Assembly (NCBI GenBank): GCA_964590995.1
Contig: CAZPYY010000009.1
Span: forward strand, 1 to 29,009
Source of the DNA: Susulua sp964590995
Lineage (GTDB): Bacteria; Omnitrophota; Gorgyraeia; Duberdicusellales; 4484-171
Reading direction: 5' to 3'
Length of the DNA stretch: 29,009 nucleotides
Of this stretch, positions 8,210-14,462 are shown piece by piece (the stretch's first letter is position 1; the number at the start of each line of letters is the position of its first letter). The notes beneath the pieces were generated by a model that searched no databases, had not been told where the DNA came from, and was given only the letters and a program-made list of their open reading frames with translations. Position numbers and translations under genes: made by a program.

Positions 8210-8681
8210 TTTGGCTAGTTGGATTGCGGCTTTACCAGATGAGCTTAAAATAGTCGGAGTGGCTGCTCTGCCTATCTTTGAATTAAGGGGGGCAATTCCT
8301 TTGGGTTTTTCTCTAGGCATGCCTTTATCTATTCTTTATCTTTTAGCCCTATTAGGAAATCTAATACCAGTATTACCTTTATTGTTGTTTTTTAAGTATT
8401 TTTTCCATCACCTCGAGAATATAAAATTTATCGGCAGATTCTTTAAGTGGTGGTTTAGAAGGGTGGAGAAAAAATCAAAGCTGGTAGAGCGTTGGGGATT
8501 TTGGGGTTTAGTCCTCCTTGTGGCTATACCCTTACCAATAACCGGGGCTTGGACCGGAACAGTAGCCGCAACTTTATTTGAGATTAAGGTAAAAAGAGCC
8601 TTTCTAGCGATTCTGCTCGGGGTTGGTATTGCTGGTGTAATAGTAAGTTTAATAGTTAGTGGAGTAGTCCAATTGTTTTAG
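8196..8681 (+). CDS. Small multidrug-export-type membrane protein (COG2426 family)
   Basis: This is a 161-residue integral membrane protein. Family features are PIFELRGAIPLG (26-37) in the first hydrophobic region, a second helix pair (about 40-68), a basic cytoplasmic stretch (FFKWWFRRVEKKSK, 82-95), then IPLPITGAWTG (111-121) and a final long helix (136-160). This matches the 'putative small multidrug export protein' family. The drug-export label is historical and the true substrate is unknown. I chose ATG 8196. An in-frame GTG at 8190 would add two residues. Either start overlaps the end of pcm, so translation is probably coupled. No terminator is evident before the next promoter. Confidence 0.8.
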   Translation: MVGVNLASWIAALPDELKIVGVAALPIFELRGAIPLGFSLGMPLSILYLLALLGNLIPVLPLLLFFKYFFHHLENIKFIGRFFKWWFRRVEKKSKLVERWGFWGLVLLVAIPLPITGAWTGTVAATLFEIKVKRAFLAILLGVGIAGVIVSLIVSGVVQLF

Positions 8682-8696
8682 GTCCCGAGAAATCTC

Positions 8697-8724
8697 TTGA
8701 CAATTTGTTTTCGATTGTTATATT
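8697..8724 (+). promoter_or_regulatory. Sigma-70-type promoter for the nfnAB unit
   Basis: TTGACA (8697-8702) and TATATT (8719-8724) are separated by 16 bases. This near-consensus housekeeping promoter would start transcription at about 8731, directly before the terminator-like hairpin at 8738-8780. It lies only 16 bases after the preceding stop codon. Confidence 0.75.
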
Positions 8725-8737
8725 AGGAGAGACGAAG

Positions 8738-8780
8738 GCGTCTTTTCTTAGTAACGAAACAAAGAAAAGGCGCTTTTTTT
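8738..8780 (+). terminator. Leader hairpin plus T-run upstream of nfnA (possible attenuator or short-RNA terminator)
   Basis: The arms at 8738-8749 (GCGTCTTTTCTT) and 8762-8773 (AAGAAAAGGCGC) pair over 12 positions with one G-U. The loop is 12 bases, and seven T follow (8774-8780), then ATTTT. This is a textbook intrinsic terminator, but it lies between the promoter and nfnA, about 8 bases after the predicted start site. It would either end a short RNA of about 50 bases or serve as an attenuator. A similar arrangement beginning AAGGCGTC stands before carB. Confidence 0.8.
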
Positions 8781-8801
8781 ATTTTAGCCGCATGGGGTAA
8801 A

Positions 8802-9644
8802 ATGGCAGAAATAGTAGAGAAGAAGATCTTAGTCGATGCTCCGGGGGTAAAGATTACCCAGTTGAAGGTGACAGCTCCTTTGATTGCTGAGAGAGCAAAA
8901 CCTGGCCAATTCGTGGTTGTAATGGTGGCTGAGGAGGGAGAGAGGGTGCCTTTGACCGTAGTTGAGAAGGATGTTGAAGCCGGCACTATTACCTTAATTG
9001 TCCAAGAGGTGGGTTTAACCACCAAGCTCCTGGGCAAGCTAGATAAGGGAAAATCTATTTATGCTATAGTAGGCCCCTTAGGACATCATACTGAGATAAA
9101 AAAATACGGAAAAGTAATTCTAGTGGGAGGTGGGGTTGGTATTGCTGAGATTTATCCGGCAGCAGGGGAGCTAAAAGCTGCAGGAAATCATCTAACTACT
9201 ATATTAGGAGCAAGAACAAAAGATCTGTTAATCTTAGAAGAGGAGCTAAAGGCTGTTTCAGATGAGCTGTTTATTACCACTGATGACGGCTCTTATGACA
9301 GGAAGGGCTTTGTAACAGATATACTAAAAGAATTATTAACTTATGACTTAAAACTTAGAACTTACAACTTAATATATGCTGTTGGTCCCATTCCGATGAT
9401 GAAGAATGTTTCTTTGGTTACCAAGGATTCAGGAGTAAAGACATTAGTCTCTTTAAACTCTTTGATGGTTGATGCTACTGGTATGTGTGGTGGTTGCCGA
9501 GTTACTGTAGATGGTAAGGCTAAATTTACCTGCATTGATGGTCCGGAATTCGATGCTTCTTTAATCGATTGGGATGAGTTAGCTAAGAGAAATAAAGTAT
9601 ACGAGGATAAAGAGAAACATATCTGTAACCTTTATAAGCTATGA
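8802..9644 (+). CDS. nfnA: NADH-dependent ferredoxin:NADP+ oxidoreductase, small subunit (NfnA-like)
   Basis: This is a 280-residue FAD/NAD-binding flavoprotein. RVPLTV (48-53) is the FAD-binding RxPxT-type motif and VGGGVGIAEIYP (108-119) the NAD-binding loop. Near the C-terminus, Asp224, Cys229, Cys232 and Cys244 (DATGMCGGC...FTC) follow the [2Fe-2S] ligand pattern of NfnA, where an Asp replaces one Cys of the PyrK type. With the next gene it should form the electron-bifurcating NfnAB complex, which couples NADH, ferredoxin and NADP. Alternative family names are sulfide dehydrogenase or glutamate synthase beta-like. Residues 180-191 are encoded by a heptamer repeat array, which seems to have lengthened a loop before YAVGP. 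The stop overlaps the nfnB start (ATGA). The ribosome site is weak (GGGGTAA). Confidence 0.85.
   Translation: MAEIVEKKILVDAPGVKITQLKVTAPLIAERAKPGQFVVVMVAEEGERVPLTVVEKDVEAGTITLIVQEVGLTTKLLGKLDKGKSIYAIVGPLGHHTEIKKYGKVILVGGGVGIAEIYPAAGELKAAGNHLTTILGARTKDLLILEEELKAVSDELFITTDDGSYDRKGFVTDILKELLTYDLKLRTYNLIYAVGPIPMMKNVSLVTKDSGVKTLVSLNSLMVDATGMCGGCRVTVDGKAKFTCIDGPEFDASLIDWDELAKRNKVYEDKEKHICNLYKL
9339..9373 (+). repeat. Five tandem heptamers ACTTANN inside nfnA
   Basis: ACTTATG, ACTTAAA, ACTTAGA, ACTTACA and ACTTAAT follow each other without a gap. Five bases of each unit are fixed and the last two vary. Since 7 is not a multiple of 3, the encoded peptide repeats every seven residues (TYDLKLR, then TYNLIYA). 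The array begins exactly on a codon boundary, and the frame stays open. Confidence 0.85.
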
Positions 9645-11062
9645 AGAGAGAACCAGTACCAATAAGAGAGCTAGATCCGGAGATTCGAGCAGGTAACTTT
9701 GAAGAAGTTGCTTTGGGTTATAATGAAGAAGAGGTTCTCTTAGAAGCTAATCGCTGTATTCAATGTAAGAATCCTACTTGCATTGATGGCTGTCCGGTAG
9801 GGATAGATATAAAGAAATTCATCGCTCAGATTATAGAAAAAGATTACTCTGGTGCCTATTTTACAATCAGAGAGAAGAATGATTTTCCTTCTATTTGCGG
9901 AAGGGTTTGCCCGGCTGAGTATCAATGCTGCAAGACTTGTGTATTTAGTAAAAAAGGTCTGCCTTTTGCTTCAAAAGAAGCAATTAATATCCATTTTTTA
10001 GAGAGATTCATCGGTGACTACGGGATAAAGAATAATTTGGAAGTTTCCTTACAAAAAGGAGGAGATCTTTCTAAGTTTAAGGTAGCAATTGTAGGCTCAG
10101 GTCCGGCTGGTTTATGTGCGGCGGGGGAGTTAGGCCGTCAGGGTATAAGGTCGGTTATCTTCGAAGGATTGCATAAAACCGGAGGGGTGCTGCGATATGG
10201 CATACCGCCGTTTAGGTTACCTCGGGATATTTTGGATTTTGAAATAGATTATCTTAAAAAATTAGGAGTGGAATTTATGCCTAATTTTATTGTCGGAAGG
10301 ACCAAGGTATTAAATGAGCTCTTTAATGAGGAGTTTTCAGCTGTATTCTTAGGCTTAGGTGCCGGGGTGCCATCTTTTTTAAAGGTTAAGGGTGAGAACT
10401 TATGTAATGTCTATTCAGCTAATGAGTTTTTAGCTCGGGTAAATCTTATGTCAGCATATAAGTTCCCGGAATTTCATACCCCAATTAATGTAGGTAAAAA
10501 TATAGTTGTTATTGGCGGAGGTAATACTGCCATGGATGCGGCCAGAGTTGCTCTGCGTCTGCAGAAGATGCAGGGAATCAAGCCAGCTACATCAATCTTC
10601 TATCGGCGCAGGGAAGTAGAGATGCCAGCAAGGCGCTTGGAGATAGAACACGCTAAAGAAGAGGGAGTGAATTTTAAATTTTTGGTTCAACCGCAGGAAT
10701 TCGTTGGTGATGATTCCGGTTTTGTGAGAAAGATGAGGTCTCTTGAGTGCCAGTTAGGTGAACCTGATTCATCAGGCCGGAGAAGGCCCATTCCTATTGA
10801 GGGAAGTGATTTTGACAGCAATTGTGATTTAGCTATCATAGCAGTAGGATTAGGAGCAAATAAGGTTTTAACTAGTGCTACTCCGGATTTAAAAGTCGAT
10901 AAATACGGCGATGTAGAGGTAAATCCTGAAACTATGGAGACTTCTATAAAAGGAGTATTTGCCGGAGGAGATATAGTCGGAGGAGAAGGGACAGTCATTG
11001 AAGCCATGGGTATGGCAAAGAAGGCATGTCAAGGAATAATCAGACATCTTTCTCAAGGATAG
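9641..11062 (+). CDS. nfnB: NfnB-like NADPH-binding Fe-S flavoprotein subunit (GltA/small glutamate-synthase family)
   Basis: This 473-residue protein has two parts. The N-terminal Fe-S domain carries Cys39, 42, 47 and 51, and then Cys86, 90, 96, 97 and 100, fitting two [4Fe-4S] clusters. The disulfide-reductase-like domains contain the FAD loop GSGPAG (152-157), RYGIPPFRLPRD (185-196), the NADP loop GGGNTAMD (292-299) and a C-terminal FAD-contact motif, GVFAGGD. The family is often labelled 'NADPH-dependent glutamate synthase', but pairing with an NfnA-type subunit points to NfnB of the bifurcating transhydrogenase. The unit is followed after 26 bases by NADP-type glutamate dehydrogenase, which would use the NADPH. 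Assimilatory NADPH supply is therefore a reasonable inference. A glutamate-synthase beta role cannot be excluded, although no large GltB subunit is present. Confidence 0.83.
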   Translation: MKREPVPIRELDPEIRAGNFEEVALGYNEEEVLLEANRCIQCKNPTCIDGCPVGIDIKKFIAQIIEKDYSGAYFTIREKNDFPSICGRVCPAEYQCCKTCVFSKKGLPFASKEAINIHFLERFIGDYGIKNNLEVSLQKGGDLSKFKVAIVGSGPAGLCAAGELGRQGIRSVIFEGLHKTGGVLRYGIPPFRLPRDILDFEIDYLKKLGVEFMPNFIVGRTKVLNELFNEEFSAVFLGLGAGVPSFLKVKGENLCNVYSANEFLARVNLMSAYKFPEFHTPINVGKNIVVIGGGNTAMDAARVALRLQKMQGIKPATSIFYRRREVEMPARRLEIEHAKEEGVNFKFLVQPQEFVGDDSGFVRKMRSLECQLGEPDSSGRRRPIPIEGSDFDSNCDLAIIAVGLGANKVLTSATPDLKVDKYGDVEVNPETMETSIKGVFAGGDIVGGEGTVIEAMGMAKKACQGIIRHLSQG

Positions 11063-11088
11063 AAAATTGGTAAAAAAAAGGAGGTAAT

Positions 11089-12429
11089 ATGGCAGAGGCA
11101 AAAGTAAAACAATTTATGGAGAAGGTCATCAAGAGAAATCCTGGTGAACCAGAGTTCCACCAAGCAGTACAAGAGGTAGTTGAATCTTTGATGCCTTTCA
11201 TTGCGAAAAACAAGAAATACCAGGATGCTAAAATCCTGGAGAGACTTGTTGAGCCGGAAAGGGTAATAATGTTCCGCGTACCCTGGCTTGATGATAAAGG
11301 CGAAGTTCAGGTTAACCGAGGCTTTCGAATCGAAATGAATAGTGCTATTGGTCCTTACAAAGGCGGACTTCGGTTTCACCCCTCTGTTTATTTAGGCATT
11401 TTGAAGTTTCTGGCCTTTGAGCAGGTAATTAAGAACAGCCTTACTACTCTTCCTATGGGAGGCGGTAAGGGCGGTTCTGATTTTGACCCCAAAGGTAAAT
11501 CTGACAATGAAGTAATGAAGTTCTGCCAGAGCTTTATGACTGAGCTTTGGCGGCATATTGGTCCAGATACAGATGTTCCAGCTGGAGACATTGGTGTTGG
11601 CGGACGTGAGATAGGGTTTCTTTACGGTCAATACAAGAGGATATGCAATGAGTTTACCGGAATTCTAACCGGTAAAGGACTTAACTGGGGTGGAAGCTTA
11701 ATTAGACCTGAAGCTACTGGTTATGGCTGCGTCTATTTTGTTGAGGCAATGTTAAAGGCTAAAGGGCAACCCATGGAGGGTAAAGTTTGTACAGTATCCG
11801 GTTCCGGCAATGTTGCTCAGTATACTGTAGAGAAGGTAAATCAGCTAGGCGGTAAGTGTGTTACTTTATCTGATTCCAATGGATACATTTATGATGAAGC
11901 TGGTATAGATGCCCAGAAGTTAGCATTTGTTATTGAGCTTAAGAATGTAAAGCGCGGCCGGATTAAAGAATATGCACAGAAATACGGCTGTAAGTACGTT
12001 GAAAAACAACGTCCCTGGAATGTTAAGTGTGATATAGCTTTTCCTTCTGCTACTCAGAATGAAATAAGTAAGGAAGATGCCGAAGCTTTAGTTAAGAATG
12101 GCTGTATAGCAGTAGGTGAAGGCGCAAACATGCCAACAACACCAGAGGGTATTAAGGTATTCCAAAAGGCTAAGATTTGCTATGCTCCTGGTAAAGCAGC
12201 TAATGCTGGCGGAGTAGCAACTTCCGGGCTTGAAATGTCTCAGAATAGCTTAAGGCTATCTTGGACTCGTGAAGAGGTAGATCAAAGGCTTTACGGGATT
12301 ATGTTAGCGATTCATGAGCAATGTGTAAAGTACGGCAAAGAGGGCGACTACATAGATTATGTAAAGGGTGCAAATATTGCCGGATTTGTGAAGGTTGCTG
12401 ACTCAATGCTTGAACAAGGATTAGTTTAG
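11089..12429 (+). CDS. gdhA: Glutamate dehydrogenase, hexameric NADP-type
   Basis: This 446-residue enzyme matches the class of E. coli GdhA. PYKGGLRFHPSV (89-100) holds one substrate lysine. LPMGGGKGGSDFDPKGKSD (121-139) holds the catalytic lysine at 127. AGDIGVGGREIG (165-176) contains the catalytic Asp167, and SGSGNVAQY (237-245) is the dinucleotide loop. It makes glutamate from 2-oxoglutarate and ammonium in the cytoplasm. A strong ribosome site (AAGGAGGTAAT) precedes ATG 11089. The gene is the third of the nfnA-nfnB-gdhA unit and ends before a strong bidirectional terminator. Together with glnA on the other side, it completes ammonium assimilation. Confidence 0.95.
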   Translation: MAEAKVKQFMEKVIKRNPGEPEFHQAVQEVVESLMPFIAKNKKYQDAKILERLVEPERVIMFRVPWLDDKGEVQVNRGFRIEMNSAIGPYKGGLRFHPSVYLGILKFLAFEQVIKNSLTTLPMGGGKGGSDFDPKGKSDNEVMKFCQSFMTELWRHIGPDTDVPAGDIGVGGREIGFLYGQYKRICNEFTGILTGKGLNWGGSLIRPEATGYGCVYFVEAMLKAKGQPMEGKVCTVSGSGNVAQYTVEKVNQLGGKCVTLSDSNGYIYDEAGIDAQKLAFVIELKNVKRGRIKEYAQKYGCKYVEKQRPWNVKCDIAFPSATQNEISKEDAEALVKNGCIAVGEGANMPTTPEGIKVFQKAKICYAPGKAANAGGVATSGLEMSQNSLRLSWTREEVDQRLYGIMLAIHEQCVKYGKEGDYIDYVKGANIAGFVKVADSMLEQGLV

Positions 12430-12455
12430 GCAAAGACTAGCTAATAGAGAGAATT

Positions 12456-12488
12456 AAAAACGCCTCCGAGTTTTCGGAGGCGTTTTTT
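12456..12488. terminator. Bidirectional intrinsic terminator between gdhA and glnA
   Basis: A perfect 9-bp stem (CGCCTCCGA, 12461-12469, with TCGGAGGCG, 12474-12482) has a 4-base loop. It is flanked by A5 on the left and T6 on the right, so it gives a U-tract in both directions. It sits between the convergent ends of gdhA (+) and glnA (-) and should serve both. Confidence 0.92.
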
Positions 12489-12520
12489 ATGTGCTTTGAG
12501 TTTTCTGTCGTTTTTAGAGC

Positions 12521-14080
12521 TTAGAGCATAGGAAGATACTTCTTTATCTCATGTTGAGTAATCTGAATTCGGTAGTCTTCCCACTCCTTCTTCTTATTAA
12601 ATAAAAATCTATTGAAGATATGGTCTCCTAAAGTTTCTCGAACGAAATCACTCTTTTCTGTTTCAACAATAGCTTCAAAGAGGTTTCCAGGAAGTGAGGT
12701 TAAGCCCCTTCTTTCCCTCTCTTCCATAGCCATACGATAGATATTAGGTTCAACTACCGGAGGAAGTGGGTATTTTTTCTCTATGCCTTCTATGCCTGCT
12801 GCAAGCATTACCGCAAAAGCTAAATAAGGGTTACAAGCAGGATCAGGGCAACGCAATTCCACTCGGGTTGCTTTTTCATTACCTAGCCGGTACACCGGGA
12901 CCCGAAGTAGAGCTGTACGGTTCTTCCGAGCCCAAGAAGCATACACCGGTGCTTCATATCCGGCAACCAGACGCTTATAGGAATTTACCCACTGAGCAGT
13001 CAGGGAGGATATTTCTCGAGCATGTTTTAATTCACCAGCAATGAATCCTTTAGCAATAGAGGATAGATGGTGCTTATCCTTCTTGTCAAAGAAGGCATTT
13101 TGGTTTCCTTTTCCGCCTGAGGCGGATCCACTTTTGGCGGAAAATAGGGATTGATGAACATGCATTCCTGAGCCATTTACTCCAAAGAGAGGTTTAGGCA
13201 TAAAGGTTGCATATACACCGCTTTGCTGAGCAATTTCTTTAATTACATATTTGCAAGTTATTACGCTATCAGCCATAGTAAGGGCATCATTATACTGGAG
13301 GTCAATCTCATGTTGTGATGGTGCTACCTCATGGTGAGTTGCCTCCATGGGTATACCCATCTCTTCTAGGGTTCTTACAGTTTTGTTCCTTAAGGTGTTG
13401 GCTAAATCATTAGGTATTAGCTCAAAGTAGGAACCCTCATCAATAACCTCAGGTTTACGATCAGACTTAAAGTAAAAGTATTCTATCTCCGGACCGACAT
13501 AGAAGGCGAAACCCATCTTTTTTGCTCGGGCCAATGCACGTTTTAGAACATAACGAGTGTCACCAGCATAAGGAGTATGATCCGGATTCAATATATCACA
13601 AAGCATTCTAGCGGTAGGATCAGTTTCAACTGTCCAGGGTAATACCTTAAATGTAGTGGGGTCAGGCAAGGCAAGGATATCACTCTCCTCAGCCTCGGCA
13701 AATCCTGTAACAGAAGAACCATCAAACCCCTTACCATGCTCCAAAGCTCCTTTTAACTCGCCTTGAGTAATAGAAACACACTTTAAGGTTCCTAAAATAT
13801 CTACGAACCATAACTGTATAGTTCTGATATTTTCCTGGTGCACTGTTTCTAAGACTTTTCTTATTGTTTCTTTGCGATTCTTCTTACCCCGAATACTTAC
13901 CTTAGTCTCCTTTTTGCCTGGGAGAGTTCCTTTACTTGGAAGTTGGTTTCTAGGGATTATATATCTCTTTCCTACCCTGTCAGCATAAAGAGCCCCATGC
14001 TTTATGCGCTCAATAACTGCTTGACGAGATATCCCTAAAATCTTAGCGGCTTGAGTTGGACTGAAATATTCTTGCTCCAT
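12521..14080 (-). CDS. glnA: Glutamine synthetase type I-alpha with an N-terminal helix-turn-helix DNA-binding domain
   Basis: This is a 519-residue fusion, the only gene on the - strand. Residues 5-46 form an excisionase/MerR-type HTH (FSPTQAAKILGISRQAV, then a wing VGKRYIIP). A basic linker (about 47-68) leads to a complete GSI: FVDILGTLK (92-100), FDGSSVTGF (119-127), the metal site EIEYFYF (198-204), NGSGMHVHQS (302-311) and GYEAP. NIYRMAMEERERRG resembles the unadenylylated I-alpha type of Bacillus. The Bacillus feedback residue Arg62 corresponds to Glu129 here. A 36-bp palindromic element adds residues 313-324. I chose ATG 14080 because AAGGAGGAATA precedes it; an upstream ATG at 14125 would place the HTH further in and lacks such a site. 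GS makes glutamine from glutamate, ammonium and ATP. The HTH and the operator-like repeat in its promoter suggest that it also regulates its own gene. Confidence 0.93.
   Translation of the reverse strand: MEQEYFSPTQAAKILGISRQAVIERIKHGALYADRVGKRYIIPRNQLPSKGTLPGKKETKVSIRGKKNRKETIRKVLETVHQENIRTIQLWFVDILGTLKCVSITQGELKGALEHGKGFDGSSVTGFAEAEESDILALPDPTTFKVLPWTVETDPTARMLCDILNPDHTPYAGDTRYVLKRALARAKKMGFAFYVGPEIEYFYFKSDRKPEVIDEGSYFELIPNDLANTLRNKTVRTLEEMGIPMEATHHEVAPSQHEIDLQYNDALTMADSVITCKYVIKEIAQQSGVYATFMPKPLFGVNGSGMHVHQSLFSAKSGSASGGKGNQNAFFDKKDKHHLSSIAKGFIAGELKHAREISSLTAQWVNSYKRLVAGYEAPVYASWARKNRTALLRVPVYRLGNEKATRVELRCPDPACNPYLAFAVMLAAGIEGIEKKYPLPPVVEPNIYRMAMEERERRGLTSLPGNLFEAIVETEKSDFVRETLGDHIFNRFLFNKKKEWEDYRIQITQHEIKKYLPML
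13109..13144. repeat. 36-bp palindromic element inserted in frame in glnA
   Basis: The ends TTTTCCGCC (13109-13117) and GGCGGAAAA (13136-13144) are perfect inverted repeats. Inside lies TCCGCC-TGA-GGCGGA. Read on the coding strand, it covers exactly codons 313-324 (FSAKSGSASGGK). Compared with Bacillus GS from memory, about ten residues are extra here, between SLF and NAFFD. The core TCCGCC-N3-GGCGGA recurs in the spoVG leader. Confidence 0.8.
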
Positions 14081-14141
14081 TATTCCTCCTTTTTGGATAG
14101 TTTCATCGGTTTGTAAACCATTCATACATTCCTATATTACA

Positions 14142-14170
14142 AGTGTAAACTATTACTTTACATTTGTCAA
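14142..14170 (-). promoter_or_regulatory. glnA promoter
   Basis: On the - strand TTGACA (14165-14170) and TACACT (14142-14147) are spaced by 17 bases, giving a start near 14135 and a leader of about 55 bases before ATG 14080. The -35 is perfect and the -10 is weaker. The spacer and -10 are covered by the inverted repeat at 14144-14162. Confidence 0.72.
14144..14162. promoter_or_regulatory. Probable operator overlapping the glnA promoter
   Basis: TGTAAACTATTACTTTACA is a perfect inverted repeat of TGTAAA and TTTACA with a 7-base centre. It lies between the -35 and the -10 and overlaps the -10, a position where a bound protein would block RNA polymerase. The half-sites TGTNA/TNACA equal those of the Bacillus GlnR/TnrA box, but the spacing here is 9 rather than 7 between those pentamers. 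A further TGTAA/TTACA pair (TTACA-AG-TGTAA) adjoins at 14137-14148. Confidence 0.65.
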
Positions 14171-14262
14171 GTATTTTTTTTTATTTTTTTACACCATGCA
14201 CGAATGTCCATAAAGGTTAGCTTTTTTTAAGATTTTCTATCTAGAAAAAGGTTATTTTTTTC

Positions 14263-14291
14263 TTGACTATTAGCCAGATTTATCGGATAAT
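14263..14291 (+). promoter_or_regulatory. carB promoter
   Basis: TTGACT (14263-14268) and GATAAT (14286-14291) are spaced by 17 bases. The predicted start near 14298 lies just before the leader terminator and about 165 bases before the carB start codon. Confidence 0.7.
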
Positions 14292-14311
14292 CATTCCCAA
14301 TGTGGATAAAG

Positions 14312-14352
14312 GCGTCCCTTTGCTGACAATGAAGTTAAGGGGACGCTTTTTC
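14312..14352 (+). terminator. Leader hairpin plus T-run upstream of carB (possible attenuator)
   Basis: GCGTCCC (14312-14318) pairs with GGGACGC (14340-14346). Three more pairs, one of them G-U, extend the stem inward; the loop is 15 bases. TTTTT-CTATTTTT follows. The hairpin begins about 14 bases after the predicted start site. As before nfnA, the ascending arm is preceded by AAG, giving AAGGCGTC at 14309-14316. Confidence 0.78.
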
Positions 14353-14360
14353 TATTTTTG

Positions 14361-14376
14361 CCTGCCGGCAGGCAGG
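14361..14376. repeat. GC-rich palindromic element in the carB leader
   Basis: CCTGCCGGCAGG (14361-14372) is a perfect palindrome, followed by CAGG, which duplicates its right half. The same CCTGCC/GGCAGG ends bound the larger element at the end of glmU (27617-27662). Its GC content stands out sharply from the AT-rich surroundings. Confidence 0.7.
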
Positions 14377-14462
14377 GGCTTTGAGAAGCTTCCTAAAGGA
14401 TAGATCCAAAATCAATATAAAACCAAATCAGCTGCTATGCAGCAAGAAAGGGAGGAAGAACC

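Larger units (their letters stand above)
14081..14462. other. 382-base divergent regulatory region between glnA and carB
   Basis: This is the longest stretch without an established gene. From the glnA side it holds the glnA ribosome site, a promoter with an inverted-repeat operator (14142-14170), then a T-rich, A-poor stretch (about 14171-14261) with no structure I can name. The carB promoter (14263-14291), a leader terminator (14312-14352), a GC palindrome (14361-14376) and the carB ribosome site (GGGAGG) follow. The two promoters are separate and point away from each other. Confidence 0.7.

Noticed and set aside
11053..11379. A 108-codon frame on the - strand across the start of gdhA
   Set aside because: It lies antisense to well-conserved gdhA codons, has no ribosome site and its product shows no recognisable motif. 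It is explained by codon bias of the real gene.
14081..14125. Upstream ATG at 14125 (- strand) as the start of glnA, adding 15 residues
   Set aside because: No ribosome site precedes it, and it lies within about 10 bases of the predicted transcription start. ATG 14080 has AAGGAGG at proper distance, directly before the HTH domain.
14329..14403. A 24-codon frame over the carB leader terminator (starting MKLRGRFFYF), possibly an attenuation leader peptide
   Set aside because: There is no ribosome site, the start codon lies in the terminator loop, and there is no run of codons for a relevant amino acid. Part of it is the GC palindrome.
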